A stretch of DNA of 64,000 nt from Bradyrhizobium zhanjiangense (GCF_004114935.1 NZ_CP022221.1:2439001-2503000), one strand, 5' to 3'; counted from the first letter of the stretch, positions 52,010-62,789 are shown. Notes: generated from the letters alone by a model not told the origin. Numbers and translations: made by a program.

Positions 52010-52858
52010 TCAATCAACTATCATTTGATCGGAAAGATCCCTCGCACCTACCGACTGAGCCCAGAGCCCCCCGCGAGACTCGAGGATCGGCACCGCTGCC
52101 AATGCGTTGACGATATGGTGCAGCGTGGGCAGTTGCTGCCACGTCGTGGTCAGAAAGCGCAACTTCACCTCAGCGGTCTTGCAGCGTAGGAAGCGCGTCT
52201 TTCCACCTACGGACGGCGTGAGCGTCACGTAATCAGCGTCTGCCTGACCGCGACAGCCTGTACGTGGTACGTACTTGTGATGCAGGATCCCGTCACCTGG
52301 CACCCGGGGCGCGCTCTCGAGCGGTGCATCGGTCAGTGCTGACAGCTCTAGTGTCATGAATGAGTTACCAAACCAATGTGCGCTGTAATGGTGACATCCG
52401 TCCAAAACGCGCGGCTCAGGAATCTCGGCATACAGCTTGTTGTAGCCCAGCTCCTCACGGCCGCTGATGATTGCGTCGGGCATGTTTTCCCAGATCACCG
52501 CGAGGAAGTGGCCGGTCCAACGCCGCTGCCGGCCATGGTAACTCACGGGCAACTTCAACGACAGCGTGTTGTAGCCGCGCCCCGCTAGCCAGGCCAGCGC
52601 TGTCCAGTACTGGATCTCGACTGTAACCACCGGCTCGCCATCGACGATGAAGCCAGATGGCAGCAGGCGCTGTAGCGCCGATTCTTCAGAGAGAAAACGC
52701 GCAACTATCAACGTACGTTTCGGCTGGTCGGACCAGTCGAAAGGGCCTCCATCCGGACCTTGGCGTGGCCCGGGCGTCGGCCCAAAATGGGCTGGCATTC
52801 GATACAGAGGCTCGATCAGCGAAGAAGGGTTTGACAGCTCACTCACGACGTCCCCCAT
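52010..52858 (-). CDS. acetoacetate-decarboxylase-family protein
   Basis: 282 residues from ATG 52858 (ATG 52897 is also possible; neither has a strong ribosome-binding site). Acetoacetate decarboxylase fold: VEIQYWTALAWLAGRGYN, LAVIWENMPDAIISGREELG, then YNKLYAEIPEPRVLDG, where the family places the Schiff-base Lys region (GREELG-x-x-K). Members decarboxylate beta-keto acids or act as related lyases; the actual substrate is unknown. It lies beside a creatinase-like hydrolase on the same strand, about 400 bp downstream of it. A short degraded copy lies at 54890-54945. Confidence 0.78.
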   Translation of the reverse strand: MGDVVSELSNPSSLIEPLYRMPAHFGPTPGPRQGPDGGPFDWSDQPKRTLIVARFLSEESALQRLLPSGFIVDGEPVVTVEIQYWTALAWLAGRGYNTLSLKLPVSYHGRQRRWTGHFLAVIWENMPDAIISGREELGYNKLYAEIPEPRVLDGCHHYSAHWFGNSFMTLELSALTDAPLESAPRVPGDGILHHKYVPRTGCRGQADADYVTLTPSVGGKTRFLRCKTAEVKLRFLTTTWQQLPTLHHIVNALAAVPILESRGGLWAQSVGARDLSDQMIVD

Positions 52859-53257
52859 TCTTTGAAATGGCGGAATGCGGTCGCATGAAGCCGTCATCCA
52901 CCACCAAGGTCTGATTGGTCATCATATGTTCCTAGCCACAATGACAACGTCTCCTGGACCATGCAAATGCGCCCGAGCAGCACGCCGTCACGGTATCATA
53001 CACGCGCCACTCGACCGCCGTGCGCCCCAGCGCTGGCGCTAAGCCACATGGCACAGCTTTGCTGTGCACCTCTGGCACGGAGGAGCACGCGTTGTTGATC
53101 GAGCTAATCGCGCCCATCTCTTCACTGTCGAGAGCAGACATTGCCGCGACGCGTATCCCAGCCACAGGCAAGCCAACTATTAAGGTCCGCCCGATCGCCA
53201 ACAGCGTGCGGCGATGCAGCTCTTAAGTGGAGCGAGACGGCCACTCCTCGCTCCAGT
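52859..53257. other. no clear gene between the decarboxylase-like and M24 genes
   Basis: 400 bp. On the minus strand just upstream of the decarboxylase-like start the frame reads MMTNQTLVVDDGFMRP, which recalls the C-terminal end of short-chain dehydrogenases, but no further domain was found. It may hold a remnant. Confidence 0.35.
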
Positions 53258-54439
53258 CTAAATTTCAAAAATCTTTCGGGGCGTATTGGTGAGTACTTCT
53301 ACGCCCGATTCAGTGACGCGGAATGTCTCGCTAATCACGTAGCCGAAATCTTCATCGACCCAGTTGCCAAGCATCAGATGGAAGGTCATGTTCGGCTTCA
53401 GCTCTGTTATATCTCCTTCCTTGAGGCTCGCTGTCGGCTCGGTCCAGTCAATGCCGATGGGGTATCCGCAGCGCGACTCCTTCTTGAACCCCATTTTCGC
53501 CATCGTGCGGTTGAATGCGCTGGCGATGTCGCCGCAGGTGGCTCCGGGGCGGACGGTGTTAAGCGCGGCCTCCAGACCGGCGACTTCTGCTTCATGTATC
53601 CGACGAAGACGATCAGAAGGCGCGCCGATTATGAAGGTGCGCATGATGGCAGCAGTGTAGCCGTAGCGAACGCCACCCCACTCCAGGTTGATCTGCGAAC
53701 CATCGCGAAATTCGTCCTCACCCCATCGCACGTGTGCGGTGCCTGTGTACGGCGAGGCGCAAAAGCATATGGGCGAAATTGCTGTTCCGGGCTTGCCGTT
53801 GACCCCGCGTATCAGCGTTCCGACGATCTCGGCTGCAGCATCCGCCTCCCGTACACCCGGTCGTATTACTTCCGCCGCACGCACGATTGCCGCATCAGCG
53901 ATTGCAGCCGATTCCCGCATCAGGACCATCTCCAAGTCGGATTTCACCATCCGGATCCGGTCAATCGCTTTGGAGCAATCCACGATCCTGGCCTTCGGCA
54001 ATTTTACTTTGAACTTATCTTGACCTCGTCCAAACTGCTTAAGCGTTAAGAACCCTGGCTCAAGCCCAACGCCGCGAGTTGCAAGGCCTCTTTCGTGGAG
54101 AAACTCAATTACCTTGTCGTAACCATCCATGTCGGGGTTGCCAACGAGGTCTTCTGAATAGCCGATGACATTGCTACGAGCGAGAAACGTCTGACGAATT
54201 GCTGCTGGTGCATCCATCTGACGGAGGAAAAACGTAGGCTCCTCTTCATCAAGAGAAACCACAAGCCCTTGTGGAACATAGGCTGTTGCCGCAGTGTGTC
54301 CCGTCAGGTAAGTGATGTTGGACGGGCTGGTTACGAACAATACATCGATCTCGCGCCGTCGCATTTCATTTTTTACCTCGGCGAGCCTGCGCAAGTACTC
54401 TGTTCGCGGAAATGCCTGCGATCCTTTATTGATTGTCAT
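53258..54439 (-). CDS. M24-family hydrolase, creatinase / ectoine-hydrolase (DoeA)-like
   Basis: 393 residues from ATG 54439 (GGAG 8 bp upstream; longer in-frame starts look non-conserved). N-terminal creatinase domain (YLRRLAEVKNEMRRREIDVL, TSPSNITYLTGHTA) and pita-bread C-terminal domain (INLEWGGVRYGYTAAIMRTF, CGYPIGIDWTEPTASLKEGD, NMTFHLMLGNWVDEDFG). Two of the usual metal-binding Asp positions hold Glu and Ala, as in non-metal members such as creatinase, so hydrolysis of a small C-N bond substrate is more likely than peptidase activity. Cytosolic. Confidence 0.82.
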   Translation of the reverse strand: MTINKGSQAFPRTEYLRRLAEVKNEMRRREIDVLFVTSPSNITYLTGHTAATAYVPQGLVVSLDEEEPTFFLRQMDAPAAIRQTFLARSNVIGYSEDLVGNPDMDGYDKVIEFLHERGLATRGVGLEPGFLTLKQFGRGQDKFKVKLPKARIVDCSKAIDRIRMVKSDLEMVLMRESAAIADAAIVRAAEVIRPGVREADAAAEIVGTLIRGVNGKPGTAISPICFCASPYTGTAHVRWGEDEFRDGSQINLEWGGVRYGYTAAIMRTFIIGAPSDRLRRIHEAEVAGLEAALNTVRPGATCGDIASAFNRTMAKMGFKKESRCGYPIGIDWTEPTASLKEGDITELKPNMTFHLMLGNWVDEDFGYVISETFRVTESGVEVLTNTPRKIFEI

Positions 54440-56108
54440 TGTCTTAGCTCCAAGGGGTTTGAGTTTGGTTGAAACGTCGAAATCTCTGGTTTTTCCGCGC
54501 TGGTCTATAAGCTCGCGAACGTCGGACCACTTTGTATTGCCCTCCCTATTCATCTGAAGATGCACTTCTCGTAATGAAGGTCGATCTAAAGCCCTTTCCT
54601 AGGTCCCGCACTTGCGGCTCGGGATGGCCTACCTTGAGGACGCACGCTTACAACGGCTCCTTGGAGTTTTGCACCACGCTAAGATCGAGCGGCCACTCTT
54701 CATCGCGATACAAAACTCCAAGGATTCGTTTCATCGTGCCAACCGGCCTGTCCCTCCAGATATTATCGAGTGCCAACGCTGATTTTCTCCAACCTGGTCC
54801 CTCGTATCGCCGCGATTTCGCGCTCGATCGGCACAATGCGACCGTTTTAGGCGGTCCACGACTGCGTTGACTTGGCGACGTCTGCCCCAAAGCCGCGGCT
54901 CCGGGCTCTCCGCATACATTTTGTTGCAACGCATTTCATCGAAGAAAGTCGTTATCGGTTTGGCGCGGCCGACACCACGGAGAAGGGCTGCCAAGCGTTG
55001 GCTTACGGGAGTCAACAACGATCTCAACTGATGGAGGCCGACGGTCCGAAAGGAACATGAGTTGGCTTACCGCGTGCCGGCTTGGACGTCGGCAGCTATA
55101 GCGCGCTGACGAAGCAGGTCATATTCTTTAAATTGGGTCTGAATTTCTGTCCCCCGCGGCGGGCTGTACAAACAAGTGCAGAAATGCAGCATGTCAGCGA
55201 AGTTGGGTTGCCCTGCGGTCTGCCTGGGCAGGCCAGGACTTTTGGTGCCATTAATCTACGCAATACCGCCGACGGTGAAGTCCTGCACCAAAGAACGAAA
55301 TTAGCTGGATGCATGCGCATCGGGGTCAAGAGTTAGCTGTTTTCTACTTGGAGAGAGCGTAGTTTCGTCAACGAGCGCTCGCTCGAACGGGCAGGCGGAC
55401 TCGAACTGAGTGATCGCTCACAACGACAGCATCTTGTTCGACCCGAATGCGCGGGGTGATCGAAAGGCTGCGACATACCGCAGTCGTTTGGATTTAGCTT
55501 AAAGGAGTTCCACAATGCCGGCTTCTCGACAATGAAGGCAACGCTTTTCGCCCGCAGCGGTCAATCGCGGCGCGCGGCCACATCGATGCGCCGCCAATCG
55601 AGGGACGCACCAGAATAGGATAGTCTCTCTCCCGCAGGTCGATGGCTTCTGCGATCATGATCGCGCTGCGACATTGACCAGCAACCTGCACGTCCTTTCG
55701 TCCTGCTAAGGGTCGAATGGCGACAGCGACTCATCCTTAACCGGAGCCACTAGATGATCAGCCACTGGGGTCTCTTTGAACATGAAGCCCTAGAGAACAA
55801 GGAAGCCGTACTCTACTTCCATTTCGCGGATGGAGAATGGTGGTTGGGGCGGCTGACAATGCCCGGGGCTAATCTAACCTAGACCGGCGCACGGTGCACC
55901 AGTGAGTTCCATCGCATTCGGCGCTGCGCTGTCCAAGCATGTCAGCGCGACCAGATTCTGCATGGCCGAAAGCGGCGACTTTGATCAGATCTGCGACATG
56001 ATCAACCCTATCACCGCGTGGCGACCTGCGTCACAGCGGTCTCGCCGCTACGAAAAACGGCGCTCGACAGTTCGAAGTTGGGCTTGACGATTACAACTCT
56101 CAAACGTT
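54440..56108. other. eroded region with scattered short fragments
   Basis: About 1.67 kb without an intact gene. Apart from the decarboxylase-family scrap at 54890-54945, no piece was recognised. A short frame near 55753-55880 (ALENKEAVLYFHFADGEWW) looks coding-like but matches no family known to me. Confidence 0.5.
54890..54945 (-). pseudogene. acetoacetate-decarboxylase-family fragment
   Basis: Residues DEMRCNKMYAESPEPRLWG parallel EELGYNKLYAEIPEPRVLDG of the gene at 52010-52858, including the Lys region. No more of the gene is recognisable. Evidence of a second, lost copy. Confidence 0.55.
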
Positions 56109-56456
56109 GTGCGCAGCGTGCTATCTTTCCGTAGGTCACAATGCATTCATCGAGTTTGGTGCCCCGAGCCGATCTGCGCTACGAAAGCTCCATTATCGAT
56201 CGTGCGCTGCTGGACCCGGCAGGCGTTCTGGTTCACGAGCGCGTCGAGATCTTTAACATCGAGACCTGCGCGCGCTTCAATTAACGCGCGCCGCGGGTCT
56301 GGCAGCATAGACTCGGACGGTGCGGGTGCGCGCGTCGGTATGCTTGGAGACGACATCATCGTCGTTTCTTATACCTCCTTTGATGAAGAGGAAGCTAAGC
56401 TCTTTATACCACTCGTTGTGTTGGTTGACCGAGACAATCGCCTCCCGGTGGGTTAG
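56109..56456 (+). pseudogene. panD: aspartate 1-decarboxylase, frameshifted
   Basis: Three frames join into Pan[12 protein letters not shown] at the start, then [36 protein letters not shown], then [39 protein letters not shown] to the end. Shifts lie near 56145 and 56283. The self-processing Gly-Ser site that makes the pyruvoyl group reads YESSI instead of the usual YEGSI. The enzyme would supply beta-alanine for pantothenate. It heads the bio/pan cluster on the same strand. Confidence 0.75.
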
Positions 56457-56550
56457 AACGCGAAAGATCGTGCTGATGGCTGCGCTTTGGGCGGCCGTCC
56501 GTGCTTGCGCGATATTGAGCAACTCTGTGAGTAACGAATGGCATCGGTTC

Positions 56551-57687
56551 ATGCATCCCCACGACGCTAACTATCTCGCGTCCTTGCAAGTTCTGAAAGA
56601 AGATGGCCGACTGCGCGGCCTCAAGCCCCGCACCGGTACGGACTTCGCATCGAACGATTATCTTGCGCTGGCGAGCGCGCAGCGTATGCAATTGGCCATA
56701 TTGGCGGCCATTGACGCGGGCACACCGATCGGCGGGTCGCGCCTCCTCCGCGGCAACTGCGAGGAGCACGAAGCTCTTGAAGCTGAAGCGGCGCGGTTCT
56801 TTGGTGCAGAGACCGCGCTTTTCTTTGGCGGGGGCTATATTGCGAATTTCGCGGTTCTAACAACGCTGCCTCAACGCGGCGACCTGCTTGTTCTCGATGC
56901 TCTCGTCCACGCGAGCATCCATGAAGGCGCGCGAGCCGGCCGCGCCGACTTCCGGATAAGCGCCCACAACGACCCGCAGTCGGTCGAGAGCACAATCCGT
57001 GACTGGCGGGTAGCGGGTGGCGTCGGCCGCGTCTGGATCGTGGTCGAAAGCCTCTACAGCATGGATGGCGATTTCGCGCCGCTGCAAGAGCTGATCACGA
57101 TTGCGGACCGTTACGACGCGTTCCTGATGGTGGATGAGGCGCACGCCACAGGCGTATACGGCGAGCAGGGGCGGGGGCTCGCCGCGCCATACGAAGCGCG
57201 CGACAATCTGGTGGTCGTTCATACCTGCGGAAAGGCATTGGGTGCTGCCGGGTCACTGGTGACTACCTCCACGGCAATGCGCGACTTCATGATCAATCGC
57301 TGCCGCCCATTCATCTTCGCCACCGCGCCGTCCCCCCTCATCGCTGTTGGGGTCCGAGAGGCATTATTGATCCTGCAGCAAGAGCCAGAACGCCAGCGAC
57401 GTTTGCAAACATTGGTTGCGTTCACACATCGCGAAATGCAGACGCGTGGCTTGCGATGTCCCTCGACGTCACAGATCGTGCCATACATCATCGGCGACAA
57501 CGCACATACGATGCAGCTAGCCTCTGCACTGCAGGCGCGCGGCTTCGATATCCGGGGGATCCGGCCGCCGACGGTGCCCCCAGGCACAGCTCGCCTCCGC
57601 ATCTCAGTGACGTTGAACGTCAACGAGACTGACGTCTGTTCCATGCTCGACGCGCTAAGCGACGAGACAAGGGGGTGGCTTCGATGA
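56551..57687 (+). CDS. bioF: 8-amino-7-oxononanoate synthase
   Basis: 378 residues from ATG 56551 ([15 protein letters not shown]); the ribosome-binding site is weak and the frame is open further upstream. PLP-dependent alpha-oxoamine synthase joining pimeloyl-CoA/ACP and L-alanine in biotin synthesis. Motifs: [47 protein letters not shown] with the PLP Asp, and the Schiff-base Lys in [12 protein letters not shown]. Ends with ATGA overlap to bioD. Intact. Confidence 0.92.
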   Translation: MHPHDANYLASLQVLKEDGRLRGLKPRTGTDFASNDYLALASAQRMQLAILAAIDAGTPIGGSRLLRGNCEEHEALEAEAARFFGAETALFFGGGYIANFAVLTTLPQRGDLLVLDALVHASIHEGARAGRADFRISAHNDPQSVESTIRDWRVAGGVGRVWIVVESLYSMDGDFAPLQELITIADRYDAFLMVDEAHATGVYGEQGRGLAAPYEARDNLVVVHTCGKALGAAGSLVTTSTAMRDFMINRCRPFIFATAPSPLIAVGVREALLILQQEPERQRRLQTLVAFTHREMQTRGLRCPSTSQIVPYIIGDNAHTMQLASALQARGFDIRGIRPPTVPPGTARLRISVTLNVNETDVCSMLDALSDETRGWLR

Positions 57688-58316
57688 GCCTGAGGATCGT
57701 GGTGACCGGTACGGATACCGGAATCGGAAAGACCGTGTTTTCCGCGGGGCTCGCTGGTCTCCTCGGGGCCACCTATTGGAAGCCAATTCAGGCCGGGCTC
57801 GAAGGAGAGAGTGACACCGAGGTCGTCGCCCGACTCGGTAACCTCTCATCTGATCGGATCGTGCCGGAGCGCTATCGTTTGCGGATAGCCGCCTCGCCTC
57901 ACCAATCGGCCGAGATTGACGGGGTTCGCATCGATACGGAGTCTCTCGATCTGCCAGACAGCGGAGAACGGCCGCTCGTGATCGAGGGCGCCGGCGGGCT
58001 GATGGTGCCGCTGGGCGGAGATAAGCTCTACATTGATCTCTTCGAGCGATGGCAGCTACCCGTAGTGCTTTGCGCACGAACGGCGCTGGGCACCATCAAT
58101 CACTCGTTGCTATCAATAGAGGCTCTGCGAAGGCGCCAGATTCATATTCTCGGTCTGGTCTTCATCGGCGAGCGCAACGCCGAAACTCAGACTGTGGTTC
58201 GCGAGATTGGACGCGTGCGTTGGTTGGGACGATTGCCGTGGCTGTCTCCTCTCACAACAGACACCCTCCAGGCCGCGTTCCACGCCTCGTTCCGTGCTGA
58301 CGATTTCAAGCTATGA
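57684..58316 (+). CDS. bioD: dethiobiotin synthetase
   Basis: 210 residues from ATG 57684, overlapping the bioF stop. P-loop [18 protein letters not shown] at the N-terminus, substrate Lys region [18 protein letters not shown], and [20 protein letters not shown]-dependent closure of the ureido ring in biotin synthesis. Its stop overlaps the bioA start. Intact and translationally coupled on both sides. Confidence 0.93.
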   Translation: MSLRIVVTGTDTGIGKTVFSAGLAGLLGATYWKPIQAGLEGESDTEVVARLGNLSSDRIVPERYRLRIAASPHQSAEIDGVRIDTESLDLPDSGERPLVIEGAGGLMVPLGGDKLYIDLFERWQLPVVLCARTALGTINHSLLSIEALRRRQIHILGLVFIGERNAETQTVVREIGRVRWLGRLPWLSPLTTDTLQAAFHASFRADDFKL

Positions 58317-59563
58317 TGGGACGAACAAAGTCGCCGATCTCGCATCCGTTCACGCAGCACGCGCTCCAAGACAAGATGACACGGATCGTGCATGGTCGGG
58401 GTGCCTATCTCTACACCGCCGATGGCCGCCGCATCTTAGATGCGATCTCATCCTGGTGGGTCGTGACCCACGGCCATTGTCATCCACATATTGTGGACGC
58501 TATCCGAGATCAGGCCGACAAGCTCAACCAGATTATCTTCGCCGGCTATACTCACGACCCGGCTGAGGCCGTGGCTGAACAGCTCTTGCAGTTCACGCCT
58601 CCTGGTCTTGAGTACGTCTTCTGCTCCGACAGCGGCTCGACCAGTGTGGAAGTTGCGCTCAAAATGGCGCTCGGATACTGGAACAGCGAGCCGCGCACAA
58701 CAATTGTTGTGATGCAACATTCTTGCCACGGCGACACCATTGGCGCGATGTCTGTCGGCAGCCGTGGTGTATTCAACGCAGCTTATAGCCCCCTTTTGTT
58801 TGACGTCACCTCCGTCCCATTCCCGGCGCAAGATCGTGAGCAGGTCACCCTCGACGCGATCGAGGCTGCCTGTCGAAGGGAACGTCCGGCCGCCTTCATT
58901 GTGGAGCCCCCTGATTTCGGGTGCGGGCGGGATGCTGATGTACCCGGCTTGGGTGTTAGCGGAGATGAAGCGGATTTGCGAGGCTTGGAATGTCCTGTTC
59001 ATCGCCGACGAGGTTATGACGGGCTGGGGCCGTACCGGAACGCTGTTTGCTTGCGAGCAAGCTGATGTCACGCCGGACATCGCCTGTTATTCCAAAGGTC
59101 TGACGGGCGGATCGCTTCCGCTCGCGGTCACACTTTGCCGCGCAGATATCTTTGATGCGCATTACTCCGCAGATCGAACGCGGACGTTTTTTCATTCCAG
59201 TTCATATACCGCCAATCCAGTGGCTTGCGCTGCAGCCAAGGCCAACCTGGATCTCTGGCGAAATCCGGCAGTTCGCCGACGCCTCGCCGCGCTCGAGGCC
59301 AAGCAAGCACAAGCGATGGATCCCTTCCGCGCCGATTCACGTTTTGAGAACGTCCGCCGCCTCGGCACTATCACCGCGCTCGATCTCAAAACGCGTGATG
59401 CCGGCTACCTCGCGGGCGTCGGTCAGCGTTCTTTCGCGATCGCAATCTGCTCCTCCGCCCGCTCGGCAATACGATCTATGTGATGCCGCCATATTGCGCG
59501 ACGGCGGCGGACCTTGACGAAATATACTTGGGCATTCGGGATGCTGCCGATGCGGTGACTTAA
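58313..59563 (+). pseudogene. bioA: adenosylmethionine-8-amino-7-oxononanoate aminotransferase, two frameshifts
   Basis: Class III aminotransferase: HPFTQHALQDKMTRIVHGRG, YSSWWV-type motif SSWWVVTHGHCHP, CSDSGSTSVEVALKMA, HSCHGDTIGAMSVG. An extra C in the run at about 58906-58910 shifts the frame after AAFIVEP. The Asp (FIADEVMTGWGRTG) and the Lys region (CYSKGLTGGSLPL) follow in the new frame. A lost T near 59430 shifts it again before the C-terminus (IYVMPPYCATAADLDE). If real, biotin synthesis through this cluster is blocked at this step. Confidence 0.9.
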
Positions 59564-59844
59564 TGGTCGCACGGCCGCACTACATTTTTCACTTTTCGGA
59601 TGAGACGTTTGAACGCAACGGAACTGCTCGGGCCTCGAACTGTCGGTGTCGCAGCGACCCCGCTCGCGACGCAGACGACGCCCCTCATGACGCACACGTG
59701 AGGAGCCGTCACAGATTGCAGCACGCGTCACGTTAGGGCGGCCCGCGTGCTGGACTTGACGACGAACGCTTCCTTTTTCGCACCATGCATGCCGTCTTCC
59801 GCCTTCACCAGCCCACGTGCCCTGTGCATCCAATAGGACGACCA
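59564..59844. other. intergenic region between bioA and panB
   Basis: 280 bp. In related clusters bioZ can lie near here, but no ketoacyl-synthase sequence was recognised. No RNA structure was identified. Confidence 0.45.
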
Positions 59845-60726
59845 ATGAGCAACATATCGACAGCCCCCGTTCAGCGCGTCACCATACCGGTTCTACAACA
59901 ATGGAAAGGGGAGGGGCGTCGCATTGCGATGACCACCGCCTACGACGCAGTTTCCGCCCGCATAGCCGATCCGATTGTAGACATTATTCTCTTGGGAACA
60001 GCGTAGGGAATGTGTGCCTGGGTTTCGACAACACGTTGCCCGTCAGCGTGGCGATGATGAATCATCACGTTGAGGCAGTTGCCCGCACAAAACCTCGCGC
60101 GTTGCTCGTTGCCGATATGCCGTTCCTGAGCTTTCACCTTAGCGCTGAGGAGACGATTCGGAATGCCGGCGGATTCCTTCAGCGCGGTGCAGATGCTGTG
60201 AAGCTCGAGGGCGGTTCCAAACGTGTCGCAACAGTCCGCGCTTTGGTCGATTGCGACATTCCTGTCATGGGCCATCTCGGCCTGACGCCGCAGAGCGTAA
60301 ACATCATGGGTGGATTCAAGGTCCAGGGCCGGACCGACACTGATGCCTTGCGTCTGCTCGACGACGCATACCTGCCTGCAGGACGCCGGTTGTTTCGCAC
60401 TTGTCTTGGAGGGTATCCCCTCGGAACTCGCTGCGCGCGCAGCTGAGTCGCTGGCGATACCAACAATTGGAATCGGAGCGGGCGCCGGCTGTTCGGGCCA
60501 GGTGCTTGTGCTCCATAACGTGCTCGGACTGACGGCAGGCCATCGGCCGCGCTTTGTTCGCACGTATGTAGATGGATTCAAGCTATTGCAGGACGCGCTC
60601 TCACGCTGGACTGCTGACGTGCGTGACGGCCTCTTTCCGGGAGCGCACGAATCTTACCAGCTTCCCGAAGCGATCGGCGAGCTGATCGCAAGCTGGGCCC
60701 CTCCAACCGCTTCCGATGAGCTCTGA
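59845..60726 (+). pseudogene. panB: 3-methyl-2-oxobutanoate hydroxymethyltransferase, two frameshifts
   Basis: MSNISTAPVQRVTIPVLQQW, MTTAYDAVSARIAD, then the LVGDSVGNV metal-site motif is broken near 60001 by a one-base loss. Middle part open: VCLGFDNTLPVSVAMMNHHV, ADMPFLSFHLS, VKLEGGSKRV, MGHLGLTPQSVN. A second shift near 60375, then CFALVLEGIPSELA, IPTIGIGAGAGCSGQVLV, to 60726. First step of pantoate synthesis. Followed by panC after 2 bp. Confidence 0.9.
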
Positions 60727-60728
60727 AC

Positions 60729-61736
60729 ATGCAGACAATAACAAACATCGCCGAGCTCCGGCACGCTCTTGCCGCGTCCCGCAGGACCGATAAATGCATC
60801 GGGTTCGTCCCAACAATGGGCTATCTGCACGATGGCCATCTCGCATTGGTGAGGGAAAGTCGGGCACGTTGCCGCGTAACAGTTGCCAGCATCTTCGTAA
60901 ATCCCACTCAATTTGGGCCAACAGAAGATCTCAGCACCTATCCTCGCGAGTTTCTCCGCGATAAGACGTTGGTGCAGCGATGCCGGCGTTGATATCCTCT
61001 TTGCGCCGGAGGCACACGAGATTTATCCCCTCATTTTGCGACGTTCGTCGAACCGGGCGAACTGGCTCGGCCGCTGTGCGGAGCATTCCGGCCGGGACAT
61101 TTTCACGGTGTCGCCACCGTCGTTTGTAAGCTCTTTAACATTGTGCAGCCCAATTTCGCGTTCTTCGGACAAAAGGACTTTCAGCAATGCGCTGTTGTGC
61201 GTCGCATGTCAGCTGATCTCGATTTTCCAATCGAGATCGTAACCGTGCCAACCGTTCGCGAACCGGATGGGCTCGCAATGAGCAGCCGCAACAAACATCT
61301 CGCGTCTGACGAACGTAAGCGGGCTCTCGCGATCAGCCGCGCCTTGTTTGCGGCCGAGGCTGTGTTTCGCGCGGGTGAACGCGATGTCAAACAGCTGATA
61401 GACACTGCCAAGAGGCAGCTGGCGGAGCTCGACCAGCTGCAATACCTCGAGCTCGTCGATTCCAGCACACTCGAGCCGGCGACGAGCCCTTTGAGTCGTC
61501 CGATAGTCCTTTGCGTCGCTGCCTACGTCGGCTCGACCCGGCTCATCGACAACGTCGTTTTTGACGTGAGTGCAGACGAAAAGTGCCGAACATTGGCGAC
61601 TGCGCGGCGAACGACACTCCAGTGTGCAATTTCCACGGAGATACCGCCAGAATGCAGAATAAAGGCGCTAGTTCCCAGCTTATTGCATAAACTAAGACGA
61701 TCGGAAATCAGGCAGGCGCGCGCGGAATCGGGTTGA
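60729..61736 (+). pseudogene. panC: pantothenate synthetase, frameshifted
   Basis: [20 protein letters not shown] with the HxGH nucleotide-binding motif, [18 protein letters not shown], a shift near 60975, [16 protein letters not shown], another near 61030, then (from about 61143) QPNFAFFGQKDFQQCAVVRR, VREPDGLAMSSRNKHL with the KMSKS-equivalent, to RLIDNVVFDVSA. The normal end would be near 61580; the frame runs on to 61736. Adenylate-forming ligase of pantoate and beta-alanine, inactive as sequenced. Confidence 0.88.
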
Positions 61737-61895
61737 TTGGCGTCGCCAAAAGAGGCCGCACGCTTCGTCAGCGTGGTGCGCCCGTCTTTACATGCAACAG
61801 ACACTTAGTCGGTGCGATGACGCAAGTTCACCTGGGCGCATGATCTGCACTCAGGAAGACGGAATTCGCCCAACTGAAGCCGAAGGAGGCGCGGA

Positions 61896-62081
61896 ATGCA
61901 CAACGATTCTCACGGTTCCCACGCGCATTCAGTCAAATGCTGCGCCGTCTGCGGTGGTCGGTTCGGACTGATTCGCTATTACTGATGGCGAACGGCCCTT
62001 TGCTCCAAAAAATGTGTCGACCGTTTCAAGATACGGCGGGAGGTCGACCGGAAATGGCTTTGCTGGCTTCGCGCGGCATAA
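61896..62081 (+). pseudogene. small Cys-rich (zinc-ribbon-like) protein with an in-frame TGA
   Basis: ATG 61896 with AAGGAGG 6 bp upstream. Reads HAHSVKCCAVCGGRFGLIRY, Y, then TGA at 61983-61985. The same frame continues as WRTALCSKKCVDRFKIRREV and ends TAA at 62079-62081. The two Cys pairs (CAVC and CSKKC) look like one zinc-binding unit split by the stop. The simplest reading is a nonsense mutation (TCA to TGA). Function unknown. Confidence 0.6.
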
Positions 62082-62259
62082 TGGACGATGCCCTCCACAC
62101 GGACCACCGTCACTGCATAAGACCTTCTTGGCAAGGCAGCGCCCTGCCAAGTCTGTCCCCCGTCCGCGGAAACGAAAGATGTCGCCACAAATGATCATGC
62201 CTAGCGTGACTGCTGACCTAGTACCCATCTTCTGTTGTAACCGGTAAGACGGCCTGGTT

Positions 62260-62589
62260 ATGAAATCCATACTTGTGAACCATAGAACGCCCCAGCTTGA
62301 CGGGCTCTGCATCGAGTGTTCTGGCTCCTTAGGACCGGGTTACGTCCGAGATATGTTAACGCGGAACGGCTATTGCTCCTGCGATTGCTATCGACGGTCT
62401 CATCCGTTGTCCTCCCTTGCTCCGCGTGGCGAGATCCTCGATGCAGCCCATCTTGTTCGTTTTGGCATCTCAAGCGTGCTGATTGCAGCTTCGTGCTGGC
62501 TTCAGCTAGGAGCGGTCTCGATGTCATTTATGGACATAACCAAGCATGACGAGCTGCCGTCTCGAGCGGAGCCCCCCTCGTCGGCTTGA
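62260..62589 (+). CDS. small hypothetical protein with Cys-rich N-terminus and hydrophobic C-terminus
   Basis: 109 residues. N-terminal CIEC...CSCDCYRR suggests metal binding. Residues about 65-90 (LVRFGISSVLIAASCWLQLG) could be one membrane helix. Resembles small rhizobial orphan proteins, but I cannot name a family. No clear ribosome-binding site at 62260. Confidence 0.5.
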   Translation: MKSILVNHRTPQLDGLCIECSGSLGPGYVRDMLTRNGYCSCDCYRRSHPLSSLAPRGEILDAAHLVRFGISSVLIAASCWLQLGAVSMSFMDITKHDELPSRAEPPSSA

Positions 62590-62789
62590 GACCCGCGATC
62601 CCATCAAGCCGCTCGGTAAGCGAGGCGCGAAACGTTCCGAGCCGGCCACTTATTCAGGAGTTGGACTTAGATCTGCTCGCAAGGCCCATGAATGTCGTAA
62701 CCCAGATACCGACACTCTCGCCAATGGGCCACATCGGTCCATTAAGCACCGGGCGAGAACGGACGCACGCCTTCGGAACATCCCCTCAG

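Noticed and set aside
52866..52925. Possible short-chain dehydrogenase C-terminus (TNQTLVVDDGF)
   Set aside because: Only about a dozen residues resemble the family, and no glycine motif or YxxxK was found upstream within the next 300 bp.
55494..55691. Minus-strand frame with AEAIDLRERDYPILVRPSIG resembling an ATP-grasp enzyme fragment
   Set aside because: The resemblance is limited to a few residues and no neighbouring motif supports it.
61983..61985. TGA as a possible selenocysteine codon
   Set aside because: The position corresponds to Ser in my memory of similar small proteins. No downstream SECIS-like hairpin was evident and no sel genes are in the window.
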